Of a DNA stretch of 64,000 nt, positions 9,239 to 19,387 are shown in pieces. How positions within the stretch are numbered: position 1 is the stretch's first letter; every line of letters starts with the position of its first letter. Where the stretch lies: assembly GCF_016909185.1 (NCBI RefSeq), contig NZ_JAFBFH010000025.1, positions 1 to 64,000 of the forward strand. Reading direction: 5' to 3'. The notes below the pieces were generated by a model. That model ran no database searches, was not told where the DNA came from, and saw nothing but the letters and a program-made list of their open reading frames with translations. The translations under genes and the position numbers were made by a program. This DNA is from Siminovitchia thermophila (GTDB taxonomy: Bacteria; Bacillota; Bacilli; Bacillales; Bacillaceae_C).

Positions 9239-9939
9239 GTTAACGCCTCCTCCACTATGGCAATTTTTCTTAAAAACGCTTCTTTTTTAGCCAAAGTATC
9301 CGCACTTGATTGAGATTGCTCCAGATTTTCAACTATTTTTTTCCAGCGCTGTAATTCACCCAACCATTTTTTACGGAACGGTCCACTTTTTTCTTTTAAC
9401 AAAAAAGGACCAAGCAATAATTCTTTTTCGACTTCCCGATAATGCTTCATGGAATCTCCCCGTTCGGCAACGAGAACTTCATAAATTTTTCCGTCATCCT
9501 CCAAAATTTGTTCCGACACTAACTCCCAGCCATTGTTCATAAGCCATTGCCTGATATGAATGGCTCCAATATTGGGCTGCAGGATGAGACGTGTTACCCC
9601 TGCCAGCTTCTCTCGCCCTGCTTCAAGAATCCGGGAAATCAATAGCCCGCCCATACCGGCAATGATGATACAATCCACCTCGCCCACTTGCAGTACTTCG
9701 AGACCATCTCCTTTTCTCACGTCCACATAATGCCCAACTCCTGATTTTTCCACCTGCTGTTGGGCGGATTGAAACGGGCCGTCGGCAATTTCCCCTGCAA
9801 TAGCAAAAGAGGCAATGCCGCGCTTTATGACATGGCAAGGCAAATAGGCATGGTCGGACCCAATGTCGGCAATCCGCATTCCGTGGTTAATGTTAGCAAC
9901 AACGGCTTGCAACCGTTTCGATAATTGAACTTCGTTCAT
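9235..9939 (-). CDS. trmK: tRNA (adenine-22-N1)-methyltransferase TrmK
   Basis: This 234-residue SAM-dependent methyltransferase modifies N1 of A22 in tRNA. The SAM-binding motif ADIGSDHAYLP is at about 24-35 and the catalytic-region stretch IIAGMGG at about 92-98. A helical C-terminal domain follows. The family and its position before yqfO match B. subtilis YqfN. GAGGTG precedes the ATG. Confidence 0.93.
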   Translation of the reverse strand: MNEVQLSKRLQAVVANINHGMRIADIGSDHAYLPCHVIKRGIASFAIAGEIADGPFQSAQQQVEKSGVGHYVDVRKGDGLEVLQVGEVDCIIIAGMGGLLISRILEAGREKLAGVTRLILQPNIGAIHIRQWLMNNGWELVSEQILEDDGKIYEVLVAERGDSMKHYREVEKELLLGPFLLKEKSGPFRKKWLGELQRWKKIVENLEQSQSSADTLAKKEAFLRKIAIVEEALT

Positions 9940-9989
9940 GAAAGCCGCACCTCTTATTCCAAAAACATTCGCAATATGTTACTCATCCA

Positions 9990-10026
9990 TTTGAAAAAAG
10001 TTCTTTGCCGATGTAGCAAAGAACTT
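9990..10026 (-). terminator. Terminator-type hairpin upstream of trmK
   Basis: AAGTTCTTTGC and GCAAAGAACTT form a perfect 11-pair stem. On the minus strand it is followed by TTTTTTC, a classic intrinsic terminator. It lies only about 50 bases before the trmK start, so either trmK has a promoter in that short gap or the hairpin attenuates read-through from cccA. Confidence 0.8.
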
Positions 10027-10073
10027 TTCTTGTTGTAAAGGGTATGATAAAATAGCAATTTTGGATTTTTTCT

Positions 10074-10105
10074 AAAATGTCGCAGAGAATCGATATGCGA
10101 CATTT
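10074..10105 (-). terminator. Hairpin after cccA, possible terminator
   Basis: AAAATGTCGCA and TGCGACATTTT form an 11-pair stem 16 bases after the cccA stop. The T-run is part of the stem and is followed by AGAAAAAA, so termination would be weaker than at the second hairpin nearby. Confidence 0.55.
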
Positions 10106-10120
10106 TATGCAACTCTTGTA

Positions 10121-10477
10121 TTATTTTAAGTTGGCAACCCATTCAGCCATTTCTTCAATATTTTCTGCCGGCACTAATCCAGGAGGCATTGCTCCACGGC
10201 CGTTCGCTAAAATATCAGCCACTTCTTCTTTTGAAAGCCCTGTTCCATGAAGGGTCGGAGCGCTTCCCCCTTCCAAGTTTTCACCGTGACAAGAAATACA
10301 TGCCTTGTTGGCATATTCTTCGGGTTCAAACTCTGCTGCAACTTCTTCCTTGCCGCCGCCTTCCTTTTCCTTCGCTATTTCCTTGGCATCGCCTAACCCC
10401 TTGATTCCAAGAAAAAATACAAGTACAAGACCCAAAGCCATAATTAAATAATATGGTACGAGCGGATTTCGTTTCAT
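10121..10477 (-). CDS. cccA: Membrane-anchored cytochrome c550
   Basis: A 118-residue c-type cytochrome. An uncleaved N-terminal membrane anchor (about 8-27) is followed by a charged linker and a single heme domain with CISCH at 60-64. Met97 in GAMPPGL is the likely second axial ligand. It carries electrons on the outer face of the membrane. Like B. subtilis cccA it lies close to sigA, but here an acyl-CoA dehydrogenase gene separates the two. AGGAGG precedes the ATG. Confidence 0.94.
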   Translation of the reverse strand: MKRNPLVPYYLIMALGLVLVFFLGIKGLGDAKEIAKEKEGGGKEEVAAEFEPEEYANKACISCHGENLEGGSAPTLHGTGLSKEEVADILANGRGAMPPGLVPAENIEEMAEWVANLK

Positions 10478-10614
10478 GACTTACCCTCCTTATGTAATAA
10501 AGCATGTATTAAATATAAATTATGCAAACATCTTCATTTTACTCGAAAATGAAGAGAAGGGAAAGTCTTAGGGCACTTCTTTCAGCTTTTTTCGATATTT
10601 GGACAAATTAGCCG

Positions 10615-11748
10615 TTAATAACATCCCACTTCTCTTGCAATAACCATCCGTTGCACCTCAGATGTACCTTCTCCTATTTCCAACAACTTGGCGTCCCGCA
10701 TCATTCGTTCTACCTCATATTCCCGCATATAGCCATAGCCGCCATGCAGTTGGACAGCCTGATCGGTAATTTCCATACAGATTTCAGAGGCAAACAGTTT
10801 ACACATGGACGCTTCTTTGGAAAATGGCCGTCCCTGGTCTTTTAGCCATGCGGCTTTATATACCATATTTCGAGCCAGTTCAATCTTCATGGCCATATCT
10901 GCCATTTTAAACTGAGTCACTTGAAATTGTGATAACGTTTTTCCAAATTGTCTTCGTTCTTTCACATATTGGAGCGACTTATCAAATGCGGCCTGGGCGA
11001 TCCCTACAGCCATTGCGATTCTTCCTCCATCCAGCGTTTGTAAAAATTGCTTAAAACCTTCCCCCTTTGCTCCAAGCAAGTTCTCCTTGCCGACTCTCAC
11101 ATCTTCCAATACAAGTTCCGTTGTATCAGACGCATGAAGTCCCATTTTCTCATAATCCTTTATAATCGTAAAGCCCTTGGCATCAGTAGGGACGATGATG
11201 GCACTGATTTCCTTTTCTCCATTACGCTCACCCGTAACGGCTGTCAAAGCCAAATACTTGGCGTAAGATGCATTGGTAATAAAGCACTTGTTGCCATTGA
11301 TGACATATTCATCACCGTCCAAGACCGCTGTCGTCTTTGTTCCGCCGGCGTCGGACCCGGCGTTTGGTTCTGTCAGCCCAAATGCACCAAGAGATTCTCC
11401 GGTACAAATCGGCACCAAATATTTTTCTTTTTGCTCAGGCGTACCAAACATGTTGATTGGGGCTCCTCCAAGTGAAATATGTGCGGAATACGTAATTCCT
11501 GTAGAGGCACATGCACGACTTAGCTCTTCCGTAACAATGGCAAAACTGATCGTATCAGCCCCGGCTCCCCCATATTCTTCGGGAAATGGCAGTCCCATTA
11601 TTCCCAATTCCGAAAGTTTTTGAAAAATCTTATCAGGAAACTGTTGATTTCGATCTCTTTCCACGGCACCTGGAGCAACCTCTTCTCGGGCAAAGTCTCT
11701 GATTGTCTGTCTGATCATCATCTGCTCAGAAGTTAAATCAAAATTCAT
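10615..11748 (-). CDS. Acyl-CoA dehydrogenase
   Basis: This 377-residue FAD enzyme belongs to the short/branched-chain acyl-CoA dehydrogenases. It has the usual three-part fold with GLTEPNAGSDAGG in the middle and RQFGKTLSQFQ in the C-terminal helical part. The catalytic Glu is in GEGTSE near residue 360. It oxidises a fatty or branched acyl-CoA to the 2-enoyl-CoA; chain length cannot be read. GGGAGGGG lies before the ATG at 11748, so the longer frame from 11784 was not used. It has its own promoter with a CcpA-like site and is not part of the B. subtilis order at this place. Confidence 0.9.
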   Translation of the reverse strand: MNFDLTSEQMMIRQTIRDFAREEVAPGAVERDRNQQFPDKIFQKLSELGIMGLPFPEEYGGAGADTISFAIVTEELSRACASTGITYSAHISLGGAPINMFGTPEQKEKYLVPICTGESLGAFGLTEPNAGSDAGGTKTTAVLDGDEYVINGNKCFITNASYAKYLALTAVTGERNGEKEISAIIVPTDAKGFTIIKDYEKMGLHASDTTELVLEDVRVGKENLLGAKGEGFKQFLQTLDGGRIAMAVGIAQAAFDKSLQYVKERRQFGKTLSQFQVTQFKMADMAMKIELARNMVYKAAWLKDQGRPFSKEASMCKLFASEICMEITDQAVQLHGGYGYMREYEVERMMRDAKLLEIGEGTSEVQRMVIAREVGCY

Positions 11749-11789
11749 GTTTCTTCCCCTCCCGCCTTCTGTATCCGCTTTCACCTTTC

Positions 11790-11819
11790 ATTATAATCTG
11801 TATGAAAGCATTCTCTCAA
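11790..11819 (-). promoter_or_regulatory. SigA promoter of the acyl-CoA dehydrogenase gene
   Basis: On the minus strand TTGAGA and a perfect TATAAT are 18 bases apart, about 45 bases upstream of the start codon. Confidence 0.75.
11802..11816 (+). promoter_or_regulatory. Candidate cre (CcpA) site
   Basis: ATGAAAGCATTCTCT matches the cre consensus WTGNAANCGNWNNCW at every fixed position except the central G. It lies between the -35 and -10 boxes, where CcpA binding would block transcription. This is a match by eye. Confidence 0.45.
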
Positions 11820-11987
11820 CTAATATCACCAGTAAAAACATTTTTCTAATAAAATAAATTCATTCCATATTTATGCCTTTTTGAGGAGAATATGTTTATC
11901 GACAAAAACAGGCAAAATTCCGGTTTGCAAAAAGGATGAGAATTCTGTACAATAAATGCAATTAGCTGGAAGGCCAGCTTCGCTCAA

Positions 11988-12016
11988 AAGAAAAACACCC
12001 CCAAATAGCGGGGGTA
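11988..12016 (-). terminator. Terminator of the yqxD-dnaG-sigA operon
   Basis: ACCCCC and GGGGGT form a GC-rich stem, and the minus strand continues with GTTTTTCTTTT. It begins 13 bases after the sigA stop. The rest of the gap to the acyl-CoA dehydrogenase (about 11820-11987) is AT-rich and shows nothing else. Confidence 0.88.
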
Positions 12017-12028
12017 TTCATCACAATA

Positions 12029-13156
12029 TTATTCAAGAAAGTCTTTTAGGCGCTTGCTCCGGCTCGGATGGCGCAGCTTTCGCAATGCTTTTGCTTCTAT
12101 TTGCCGAATGCGTTCCCGGGTGACACCAAAGACTTTTCCAACCTCTTCGAGCGTACGGGTACGGCCGTCATCAAGTCCAAAACGGAGACGCAATACATTT
12201 TCTTCGCGATCCGTCAACGTGTCCAGCACATCTTCAAGTTGCTCTTTTAATAATTCGTACGCAGCATGATCTGAAGGAGAGGTCGCTTCCTGGTCTTCAA
12301 TGAAATCGCCCAGATGTGAATCATCTTCTTCACCAATCGGAGTTTCGAGTGAAACAGGCTCTTGGGCTATTTTTAAAATTTCCCGAACCTTATCAGGTGT
12401 CAAATCCATTTCTTCGGCGATTTCCTCAGGCGACGGTTCGCGCCCGAGATCTTGCAGCAACTGGCGCTGGACCCTGATCAATTTGTTAATCGTTTCAACC
12501 ATATGGACCGGAATTCGAATCGTTCTGGCCTGGTCGGCAATCGCCCTAGTAATCGCTTGGCGAATCCACCATGTCGCGTACGTGCTGAATTTAAAACCTT
12601 TTCTATGGTCAAATTTTTCAACGGCTTTGATGAGGCCCATATTTCCTTCCTGGATTAAATCAAGGAATAGCATGCCCCGGCCAACATAGCGCTTTGCGAT
12701 GCTGACGACAAGCCTTAAGTTTGCTTCAGCAAGCCTCTTTTTGGCTACTTCATCGCCCTGTTCAATTCGCTCTGCCAGCTCGACTTCTTCTTCAGCGGAT
12801 AGAAGATCAACCCGGCCAATTTCTTTTAAATACATACGGACCGGATCATTGATCTTAACACCTGGAGGAACACTTAAATCATTAAGATCAAATTCTTCCT
12901 CTTCTTTTTCTATTTGATGTATTTCAGGATCATCGTCCTCATCGGCATTGTCTTCGAGCAATTCAACGCCATGATCACTTAACACTTCATAAAACTCATC
13001 CATTTGGTCGGAATCCAATTCATAATGGGCCAGATTGCTGGCGATTCCTTCATATGTTAAAGTTCCCTGTTTTTTTCCTTTCTCGAGCAGTTGATCCTTT
13101 GCTTGTTCTAAGGTGAGTTCTGTTTCAGATAAATTGGAACGTGCTTTTTCAGCCAT
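12029..13156 (-). CDS. sigA: Primary sigma factor SigA (RpoD)
   Basis: A 375-residue sigma-70 factor. The acidic N-terminal region 1.1 is followed by [24 protein letters not shown] (given by its start at about 96), region 2 with [17 protein letters not shown] and [12 protein letters not shown], region 3, and the region 4 helix-turn-helix [18 protein letters not shown]. It directs RNA polymerase to housekeeping promoters. GGAGGGGG lies before the ATG at 13156. It follows dnaG by 32 bases in the conserved macromolecular-synthesis operon. Confidence 0.98.
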   Translation of the reverse strand: MAEKARSNLSETELTLEQAKDQLLEKGKKQGTLTYEGIASNLAHYELDSDQMDEFYEVLSDHGVELLEDNADEDDDPEIHQIEKEEEEFDLNDLSVPPGVKINDPVRMYLKEIGRVDLLSAEEEVELAERIEQGDEVAKKRLAEANLRLVVSIAKRYVGRGMLFLDLIQEGNMGLIKAVEKFDHRKGFKFSTYATWWIRQAITRAIADQARTIRIPVHMVETINKLIRVQRQLLQDLGREPSPEEIAEEMDLTPDKVREILKIAQEPVSLETPIGEEDDSHLGDFIEDQEATSPSDHAAYELLKEQLEDVLDTLTDREENVLRLRFGLDDGRTRTLEEVGKVFGVTRERIRQIEAKALRKLRHPSRSKRLKDFLE

Positions 13157-13188
13157 ACGTCCCCCTCCTTCCAAACATTTCAGTACGA

Positions 13189-15000
13189 CTACATATATGA
13201 TAATGACTTGCGAAGTTCAATGATTTCCTTCGCAATCTCCATTGCTTTTTCCATGTTTTTATTTCGTTCTGCCGCTTTTTGCTCAAGTTGCTTTTCTTTT
13301 ATCATTAACATTTTCCCATGTTTCAACACATGATTAACGCAATCTTTTAATTCTTGTTCAGTATATTCATGATCCACCGTCATCATTTCTATTTCTGTCA
13401 CGATGGCCCGCAAATTTTTATTTGGCAAAAAATGTAAAAATAAAGACGGATCCGGCTTATTTCCTTCCTCAAAATAACCCAATAAATACGTGATAATTGC
13501 TTGGTGTTCCTCAAGGTGAAAATTGTGGCCGTCAAGCATATCCATCACCCGGTATGCCACCTCTTCATCACGCAGCATCCTGGCAATGAGGTGCCTTTCT
13601 GCAAGTATATGGGCCTGGGGCACTCTCGCTTTTTTCGCAATGAAAGGATTTGGCTCTTGCTGGCGGGGCTTTGATTTTTTCCTTTGGCTGGCCACCAGTT
13701 TTTCAAGTTGGTCTTGAAGTACTTCCAGTGATAAGGAAAATTCTTCCGCTACCTGCCGCGTATATAGATCCCTTTCCACCGGATTGCCGAGCGTACTCAG
13801 CTCCTTCATCACTTCTTCGATGTACTTTAGCCTTTCTCCTTCATTTTGCAAATTTTTATCCAATCTAAGGTATTGAAGCTTAAATGCTGTCCACGCCAAA
13901 GCATTCCCAACCACATCAGAACGAAATTTTTCTGCCCCGTACTTTTGGATATAATCATCGGGATCAAGTCCTTGGGGCAGCATGGCCACCTTTGTTTCCA
14001 TTCCGTGTTGTATCAAGAGCAACCCTGCACGGTAAGCAGCTTCGATTCCTGCGTGGTCAGAATCAAAGCAAATAGTGACAGAATCAGTGAGCCGCCTGAG
14101 CAAGTGGATATGTTTATCTGTCAAAGATGTACCCATCACAGCCGTGCCATTTTTAACACCGGCATGGTCGGCGGATATAACATCGGCGAAGCCTTCAAAT
14201 AGAAGGGCAAATCCTTGTTTGCGCACTTCGCTTCTTGCGGCGTAATAGTTATATAGCAACGAACTTTTATTGAAGATCGGAGTTTCAGGCGTGTTTAAAT
14301 ATTTTGGGTGATCATCCTCGGACAAGGAACGGGCTGAAAAAGCCACGATGTTCCCTTTCATATCCGTGAGAGGAAACATAAGCCTGTTCCGAAAACGATC
14401 GAAATAGCCTTCTCCGTTCTCCCTTTTAATAATTAATCCAGCCTGTTCCATTTCGCCTTCAGAAAAGCCATGCTGCTTTAAATATTTGACAGCGATATCC
14501 CATTCAGGCAAAGAATATCCGATTTGGAACTTTCGTATACTCTCAACAGCCATGCCCCTTGACGTTACATAATCCAATGCGCCGGCACCTTCATTAGTGT
14601 TCATAAGCAAATGGTGATAAAATTTTCCCAACAATTCATGGGCTTTCAGCATTCGTTGCTCATGTGGCGGGACATGTTGGAGGGCTATTGATTCATGCGG
14701 CTTGATATCAAGCGGAATATTGCCTTTTTCAGCGATCCTGGCCGCCGCTTCCTGGAACGATACACCCTCTGCCTCCATGATGAAATTAAAAACATTTCCG
14801 CCAGTGCCACATCCAAAACAATGAAAAATCTGCTTCTCGGCGGTGACAGAAAAAGATGGTGTGTTTTCTTGATGGAAAGGACATAGTCCAAAATAGTTTC
14901 GGCCATGTTTTTTTAGCTGGACATAATCGCTTATGATCTCGACAATATCAACAGACTGCCTTAATTCAATGATTTTTTCCTCAGGAATTCTTGCAGCCAA
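13189..15000 (-). CDS. dnaG: DNA primase DnaG
   Basis: A 603-residue primase that makes RNA primers at the replication fork. The zinc-binding domain shows CPFH (C40, H43) and HCFGC (C61, C64). The Toprim domain has EGFADVIS near 269 and FDSD near 312-315. The C-terminal part is the helicase-binding domain. The frame opens at 15015, but GGAG is nine bases before the TTG at 15000. That TTG start gives MAARIPEE, like other Bacillus primases, and the exact 603-residue length of B. subtilis DnaG. Confidence 0.95.
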   Translation of the reverse strand: MAARIPEEKIIELRQSVDIVEIISDYVQLKKHGRNYFGLCPFHQENTPSFSVTAEKQIFHCFGCGTGGNVFNFIMEAEGVSFQEAAARIAEKGNIPLDIKPHESIALQHVPPHEQRMLKAHELLGKFYHHLLMNTNEGAGALDYVTSRGMAVESIRKFQIGYSLPEWDIAVKYLKQHGFSEGEMEQAGLIIKRENGEGYFDRFRNRLMFPLTDMKGNIVAFSARSLSEDDHPKYLNTPETPIFNKSSLLYNYYAARSEVRKQGFALLFEGFADVISADHAGVKNGTAVMGTSLTDKHIHLLRRLTDSVTICFDSDHAGIEAAYRAGLLLIQHGMETKVAMLPQGLDPDDYIQKYGAEKFRSDVVGNALAWTAFKLQYLRLDKNLQNEGERLKYIEEVMKELSTLGNPVERDLYTRQVAEEFSLSLEVLQDQLEKLVASQRKKSKPRQQEPNPFIAKKARVPQAHILAERHLIARMLRDEEVAYRVMDMLDGHNFHLEEHQAIITYLLGYFEEGNKPDPSLFLHFLPNKNLRAIVTEIEMMTVDHEYTEQELKDCVNHVLKHGKMLMIKEKQLEQKAAERNKNMEKAMEIAKEIIELRKSLSYM

Positions 15001-15054
15001 GGTAAACATCTCCATCTCTCTTTATTTTTAACAACCATCGGCCACAATTCAACC

Positions 15055-15492
15055 TTATTCATCATAATTCGACAAAATCTCACGAAAGGAGCTTAAAAAG
15101 TGATGTCGATCTGCATTCCCAAAGGCTTTTGGCCCTTTTCCGAAATTTCCCCGTTCACGCTCCTTCCGGGCCCAGTATCGAAATTGAAGGGCGGTATCCA
15201 TTTGATCCTCGCGGTATATCTTGCCGTTTGCAGAAAGGACAAGTACCCCTTTTTGGAGAGCCAGGCTTGCCAACCCGATATCCTTGAGGATATCCTTTGT
15301 TTTAATATTGTTCAGAATATACATATCACTTGCCTCTGCAACAGGATCTGCAAAAGTCCATTGTTCATTCTCCGCGATAATGCCAGGTTTATGGTTATAC
15401 GAAGCAACGAATAACACTTTTTCGTTCTTTTCCGCAGCAATGGAAGAAATCTCTTTTTTAACAGGGCAGGCATCGGCATCGACAAAAATCAC
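15055..15492 (-). CDS. yqxD: UPF0178 protein YqxD/YaiI
   Basis: A 145-residue protein of the YaiI/YqxD family with the family start IFVDADACPV and the late motif GNADRHHFLSSF. This acidic DADACP motif resembles PIN-like nucleases, but no activity is established. The first usual start codon is a GTG at 15492 with only a weak GGAT upstream. A strong GGAGG lies further up and points at an in-frame ATA (15517-15519). It is the first gene of the operon with dnaG and sigA. Confidence 0.88.
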   Translation of the reverse strand: MIFVDADACPVKKEISSIAAEKNEKVLFVASYNHKPGIIAENEQWTFADPVAEASDMYILNNIKTKDILKDIGLASLALQKGVLVLSANGKIYREDQMDTALQFRYWARKERERGNFGKGPKAFGNADRHHFLSSFREILSNYDE

Positions 15493-15713
15493 TCTTTTTT
15501 TATCCGCATAACTATTTATTCTGCATCCCTCCGCAGATTCCTTCTTATTTTTTTATTTTCCATGAATGATTATGACTTGAATTTGATTCACAATAAATAG
15601 TCTATTCTTTCATTCCTGGATCTAAACCTTTTTTATTTGATTAAACACAATTTTTTATTATAGCGTAATATTGCTGCTTTGACCAGATAAAAGCCTTGGG
15701 AATCTCCCAAAAA

Positions 15714-15740
15714 AAATGAGCACTCGAGTTGCGCTCATTT
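15714..15740 (-). terminator. Terminator after yqfL
   Basis: AAATGAGC and GCTCATTT form the stem; on the minus strand it is followed by TTTTTTTT. The stem includes the end of the yqfL stop codon. Between here and yqxD (15493-15713) the DNA is AT-rich, with a short inverted repeat AAGCCTTGGGAATCTCCC but no gene. Confidence 0.85.
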
Positions 15741-16546
15741 CATTTTTTATTCTGTATATAATTTATAATGATATTGGCCGTTTCTTCAACGGCTTTATTT
15801 GTTACATCAATAATGTGACAGCCGATTTTGCCGGAGATCAGTTCAAAATACTCGATTTCTCTGCGGATTCTTTCTATGTTGGCATAAATCGCATTATCAT
15901 CCAAGCCTAGTGTGATCAGTCTTTCCCTTCTAATTTCATAAAGCTTTTCAGCGCTGATTTTTAAGCCGATGCACTTGCTGGAATCGATCTTGAACAATTC
16001 TTCAGGCGGGTCCACCTCCGGCACAACAGGCACGTTCGCCACTTTGAATCTCTTATGAGCAAGGTATTGGGATAGAGGCGTTTTGGAAGTGCGTGAAACG
16101 CCTACCAGCACGATGTCCGCCTTGAGCAGACCTCTTGGATCGCGGCCGTCATCATATTTCACCGCAAATTCAATTGCCTCAATTCTTTTAAAATAGTCTG
16201 CGTCCAACTTACGAACAAGCCCCGGCTCATATGAAGGCGTTTTGTCAAATATCGTTTCAAAAATATCGATGAGCGGACCAAGCACATCAACCGCATGAAT
16301 TCCTGACTGTTCCGCCTTTTTATGCAAGTACTTTCTGATTTCCGGTTTCACCAGTGTATAAATAATGATGCTTCGGCTCATTTTTGCAAGTGATATGACT
16401 TCATCAATATTCTCTTTGACTTCCACATACGGAAACCGCTTAATGATGGCATTTGAGCCTGAAAACTGGCTGATAGCCGCCTTTGTGACAAGCTCCGCCG
16501 TTTCACCCACTGAATCCGATACTACATAAATAATTGGTTCCGTCAT
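15740..16546 (-). CDS. yqfL: Pyruvate phosphate dikinase regulatory-type protein YqfL
   Basis: A 268-residue protein of the PPDK/PEP-synthase regulatory family, bifunctional serine/threonine kinases and Pi-dependent phosphorylases. The P-loop-like motif GVSRTSKT is at about 149-156, and [15 protein letters not shown] and RLITLGLDD follow as expected. B. subtilis YqfL modulates CcpN activity, and the two genes are adjacent here too. AAGGTG lies five bases before the ATG at 16546; an upstream ATG at 16564-16567 overlaps the ccpN stop but has no SD. Confidence 0.92.
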   Translation of the reverse strand: MTEPIIYVVSDSVGETAELVTKAAISQFSGSNAIIKRFPYVEVKENIDEVISLAKMSRSIIIYTLVKPEIRKYLHKKAEQSGIHAVDVLGPLIDIFETIFDKTPSYEPGLVRKLDADYFKRIEAIEFAVKYDDGRDPRGLLKADIVLVGVSRTSKTPLSQYLAHKRFKVANVPVVPEVDPPEELFKIDSSKCIGLKISAEKLYEIRRERLITLGLDDNAIYANIERIRREIEYFELISGKIGCHIIDVTNKAVEETANIIINYIQNKK

Positions 16547-16563
16547 CCTGTCACCTTCTTTCG

Positions 16564-17211
16564 TCATGTAAGCTTTTCCCCCTGATCGCCAAGCGCTACA
16601 AATGCTTTTGTAATATTTGTTTTTGTCAGCCTCCCGATTACTTCATAACCTGAATCTGTTTCTTTTACTACGGGAACAGCGTCTATTTGAACATCGATTA
16701 ATTTTTTTGCGACGTCAATAAGTAAATCTTCTTTTTTGCACATCGTAATATTTGGCATCCGTGTCATGATAATGTTCACTGGCAAAGTGGATAACTCTTG
16801 CTTTCCAAGACTCGCTCTTAACAGGTCTTTCCGTGAGAGAACTCCGGCTAAATGGTGGTTATCATCTGTAACAAATAATGTGCCGACATCTTCCAAGAAA
16901 ATAGTAACGATGGCATCATAAACTGAAACGTTTTCATGTACGACGACAGGCATGGACTGGTAATCCTTGACAACAAGCTTTTTCAATTTGTCCGCCAGGA
17001 GCTGGATTCCCGTTTTTCCCGTATAAAAATAACCGACGCGCGGCCGTGCGTCCAAATATCCTGCCATTGTCAAAATAGCTAAATCGGGCCTTAATGTTGC
17101 CCGAGTTAAATTCAGCTTATCCGCTATATGTTCTCCTGTAATCGGACCGTTTTCCTTGACGATTTCCAATATGCGTTCCTGCCTTTTGCTCAGTTCGATT
17201 TTGCTCACCAC
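16564..17211 (-). CDS. ccpN: Gluconeogenesis repressor CcpN
   Basis: A 215-residue repressor with an N-terminal helix-turn-helix ([19 protein letters not shown]) and two CBS domains (about 80-205) that sense nucleotides. In B. subtilis CcpN represses gapB, pckA and the sr1 RNA during glycolytic growth. The frame starts at tandem GTGs with a GGGTGG stretch upstream. A sequence matching the CcpN operator lies 15 bases upstream of the start. Confidence 0.94.
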   Translation of the reverse strand: MVSKIELSKRQERILEIVKENGPITGEHIADKLNLTRATLRPDLAILTMAGYLDARPRVGYFYTGKTGIQLLADKLKKLVVKDYQSMPVVVHENVSVYDAIVTIFLEDVGTLFVTDDNHHLAGVLSRKDLLRASLGKQELSTLPVNIIMTRMPNITMCKKEDLLIDVAKKLIDVQIDAVPVVKETDSGYEVIGRLTKTNITKAFVALGDQGEKLT

Positions 17212-17225
17212 CCATGGACATGAAA

Positions 17226-17236
17226 TATGACATACT
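17226..17236 (+). promoter_or_regulatory. Candidate CcpN operator upstream of ccpN
   Basis: TATGACATACT fits the CcpN consensus TRTGHYATAYW, as I recall it, at every position. It lies between the ccpN start and a TATACT-type -10 (minus strand, near 17248-17260) inside the palindrome TAGTATATACTA. A single 11-base match can occur by chance. Confidence 0.4.
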
Positions 17237-17289
17237 GATTATTATTTAGTATATACTATATCGTGTTTAAAGAAAATCACTTCTATAAA

Positions 17290-17318
17290 GGAAAAAGGGG
17301 TTTAGTGACCCCTTTTCC
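17290..17318 (-). terminator. Terminator after glyQS
   Basis: AAAAGGGGT and ACCCCTTTTT form the stem just after the glyS stop, with a short T-run on the minus strand. Confidence 0.82.
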
Positions 17319-17320
17319 AT

Positions 17321-19387
17321 TTATTTCACATGAATTTCATTTATTTGGGCAAACGAGCCAATCAAGTCAGCGAGCTTTTTCATTTGCGACAGCCGATTAT
17401 TTCTGATGGCAGAGTCTTCCGCCATAACCATCGTATGATCAAAATATGCGGTGATTGCGGGTTGCAATTGCTTTAAAGCCGAAAATCGCGCCCTTGCATC
17501 CGGTCGGGATTGGAATATTTCCCGCAATTCTTCATATTTGTCATATAGAATTTGTTCTTCCCCATTCTTAAATAAGGAAGGGTCTATCTCGCCAGCCGGT
17601 TCTGCTTTACGAGCAATATTTAATACGCGGGCCAATGATTCAATCGTTTCTTTAAAATCAGGTTTATCTTTTTGTTCATTCAACGTTTTGGCCCTGTCTA
17701 CAATATCTGGCGCTCCGTTCATCTCTCCACCGAGTACCGCGTCGATGATATCATGACGGATACCGCGCTCCTGCAACATAAACTTCATGCGCAATTGGAA
17801 AAACTCCAACAGATTTTTAAGCAACCCTTCGCTCTGGCCAATGGCATCTTCTTGTATAATGGCGATGGTTTGTTTCAGCAGGTTTGTTATAGAGAGATTC
17901 CAGTTTTTATCAAGTAAAATATGGATGATCCCGGCAGCGCTTCTGCGTAAAGCGTACGGGTCTTGCGAGCCAGTCGGTATTAAACCAATTGCAAATGAAG
18001 CGACGATCGTATCCAGTTTATCAGCAAGGCCGACAACACCGCCGATTGTCAATTCGGGAATGCGATCATGGGCATGGCGCGGCATATAATGTTCCCGGAT
18101 GGCCTGTGCCACTTGAACGGATTCACCTTTTTGCAGAGCGTATTTTTCCCCCATAATACCTTGAAGTTCCGGAAATTCATCGACCATATTTGTGATAAGA
18201 TCAAACTTGCATATGGAAGCAGCCCGGTCCGCCAGTTCCTGTTCCTCTTTTGAGAGATGAAGATCTTGGCAAATTTCCTTCGTGATCTTCCGGATTCGTT
18301 TGACCTTCCCGGCTAATGTGCCGATTTTTTCATGGTAAATAATGTTCTCAAGTTTGTTAAGAGCAACGTCAATATCCAATTTTTTATCTTCTTCAAAGAA
18401 AAATTCGGCATCGGCGAGTCTTGCGCGCAACACTTTTTCGTTCCCTTTCATGACAGTTTCGATATAGCGGGAATCACCGTTACGAACGGAAACGAAATAC
18501 GGGAGCAATTGACCAGATCGATCCCTTACCGGAAAATACCGCTGATGCGATTTCATGGAAGTGATGAGCACCTCTTCAGGGAGGCTTAAAAAACTCTCTT
18601 CAAAACTGCCGAAAAAGACAGTCGGATATTCCACAAGATTGGTGACCTCTTCAAGAAGATCTTCATCTGTTGGAACAACCCAGTTTCGTTCAACTTCCAA
18701 TTGTTTTATTTGTTCGAGAATCATTTGCTTTCTTTTTTCGTCATCTGCGATCACATACTGATCCAGCAAACTTTTTTCATAATCAGCCGGTGTCGAAATA
18801 GTTGCCTGGCTTCCAAGAAAACGGTGACCCCTTGTCACCACATCGGTCTGTACTCCGGCTACGGAAAAAGAAACAGCTTCTTTTCCGAACATGGCTACAA
18901 GCCAGCGGATCGGCCTGACATATTTAATGGAATGATTCGCCCAGCGCATGTTGTTTGGAAAGTGCAGACCCGTAACGATATGTTCAAGCTCGGGAAGCAG
19001 ATCTATCGTTTTCTTTCCCTGAATAAATCGCTTCACGTGGGCATATTCCGTTCCTTTTATTTCTTTAAAATAAATGTCGTCCGTCGTCATCCCGTTGGAA
19101 CGGCTAAAGCCGATGGCAGCTTTGGACCAGTTCCCATCTTTATCCAAGGCAATTTTTTTGGCGGGCCCCTTCATCTCTTCTTCACTGTCATCTTGCTTTT
19201 CCGCTGCTTCCCGGATGATCACTGCCAGCCTGCGAGGTGTGGAGAAGGATTGCGCTCCGCCGTGGCTAATATGATGTTCATCAAGCCAGTTGATCACTTT
19301 TTCTTCTAGTTGGCGGATTGCTTCTCGAATAAACCTTGCGGGCATTTCTTCCATTCCGATCTCAAGTAGTATATCTCTCTTACTCAT
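17321..19387 (-). CDS. glyS: Glycyl-tRNA synthetase beta subunit
   Basis: A 688-residue beta subunit of the tetrameric bacterial-type GlyRS, which carries tRNA recognition. It begins [13 protein letters not shown], contains the conserved HQRYFPV and [11 protein letters not shown] stretches and ends in a DALR-like anticodon domain with [19 protein letters not shown] (given by its place near 650). The frame opens at a GTG at 19393, but GGAGG is nine bases before the ATG at 19387. It overlaps the end of glyQ by eight bases. Confidence 0.96.
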   Translation of the reverse strand: MSKRDILLEIGMEEMPARFIREAIRQLEEKVINWLDEHHISHGGAQSFSTPRRLAVIIREAAEKQDDSEEEMKGPAKKIALDKDGNWSKAAIGFSRSNGMTTDDIYFKEIKGTEYAHVKRFIQGKKTIDLLPELEHIVTGLHFPNNMRWANHSIKYVRPIRWLVAMFGKEAVSFSVAGVQTDVVTRGHRFLGSQATISTPADYEKSLLDQYVIADDEKRKQMILEQIKQLEVERNWVVPTDEDLLEEVTNLVEYPTVFFGSFEESFLSLPEEVLITSMKSHQRYFPVRDRSGQLLPYFVSVRNGDSRYIETVMKGNEKVLRARLADAEFFFEEDKKLDIDVALNKLENIIYHEKIGTLAGKVKRIRKITKEICQDLHLSKEEQELADRAASICKFDLITNMVDEFPELQGIMGEKYALQKGESVQVAQAIREHYMPRHAHDRIPELTIGGVVGLADKLDTIVASFAIGLIPTGSQDPYALRRSAAGIIHILLDKNWNLSITNLLKQTIAIIQEDAIGQSEGLLKNLLEFFQLRMKFMLQERGIRHDIIDAVLGGEMNGAPDIVDRAKTLNEQKDKPDFKETIESLARVLNIARKAEPAGEIDPSLFKNGEEQILYDKYEELREIFQSRPDARARFSALKQLQPAITAYFDHTMVMAEDSAIRNNRLSQMKKLADLIGSFAQINEIHVK

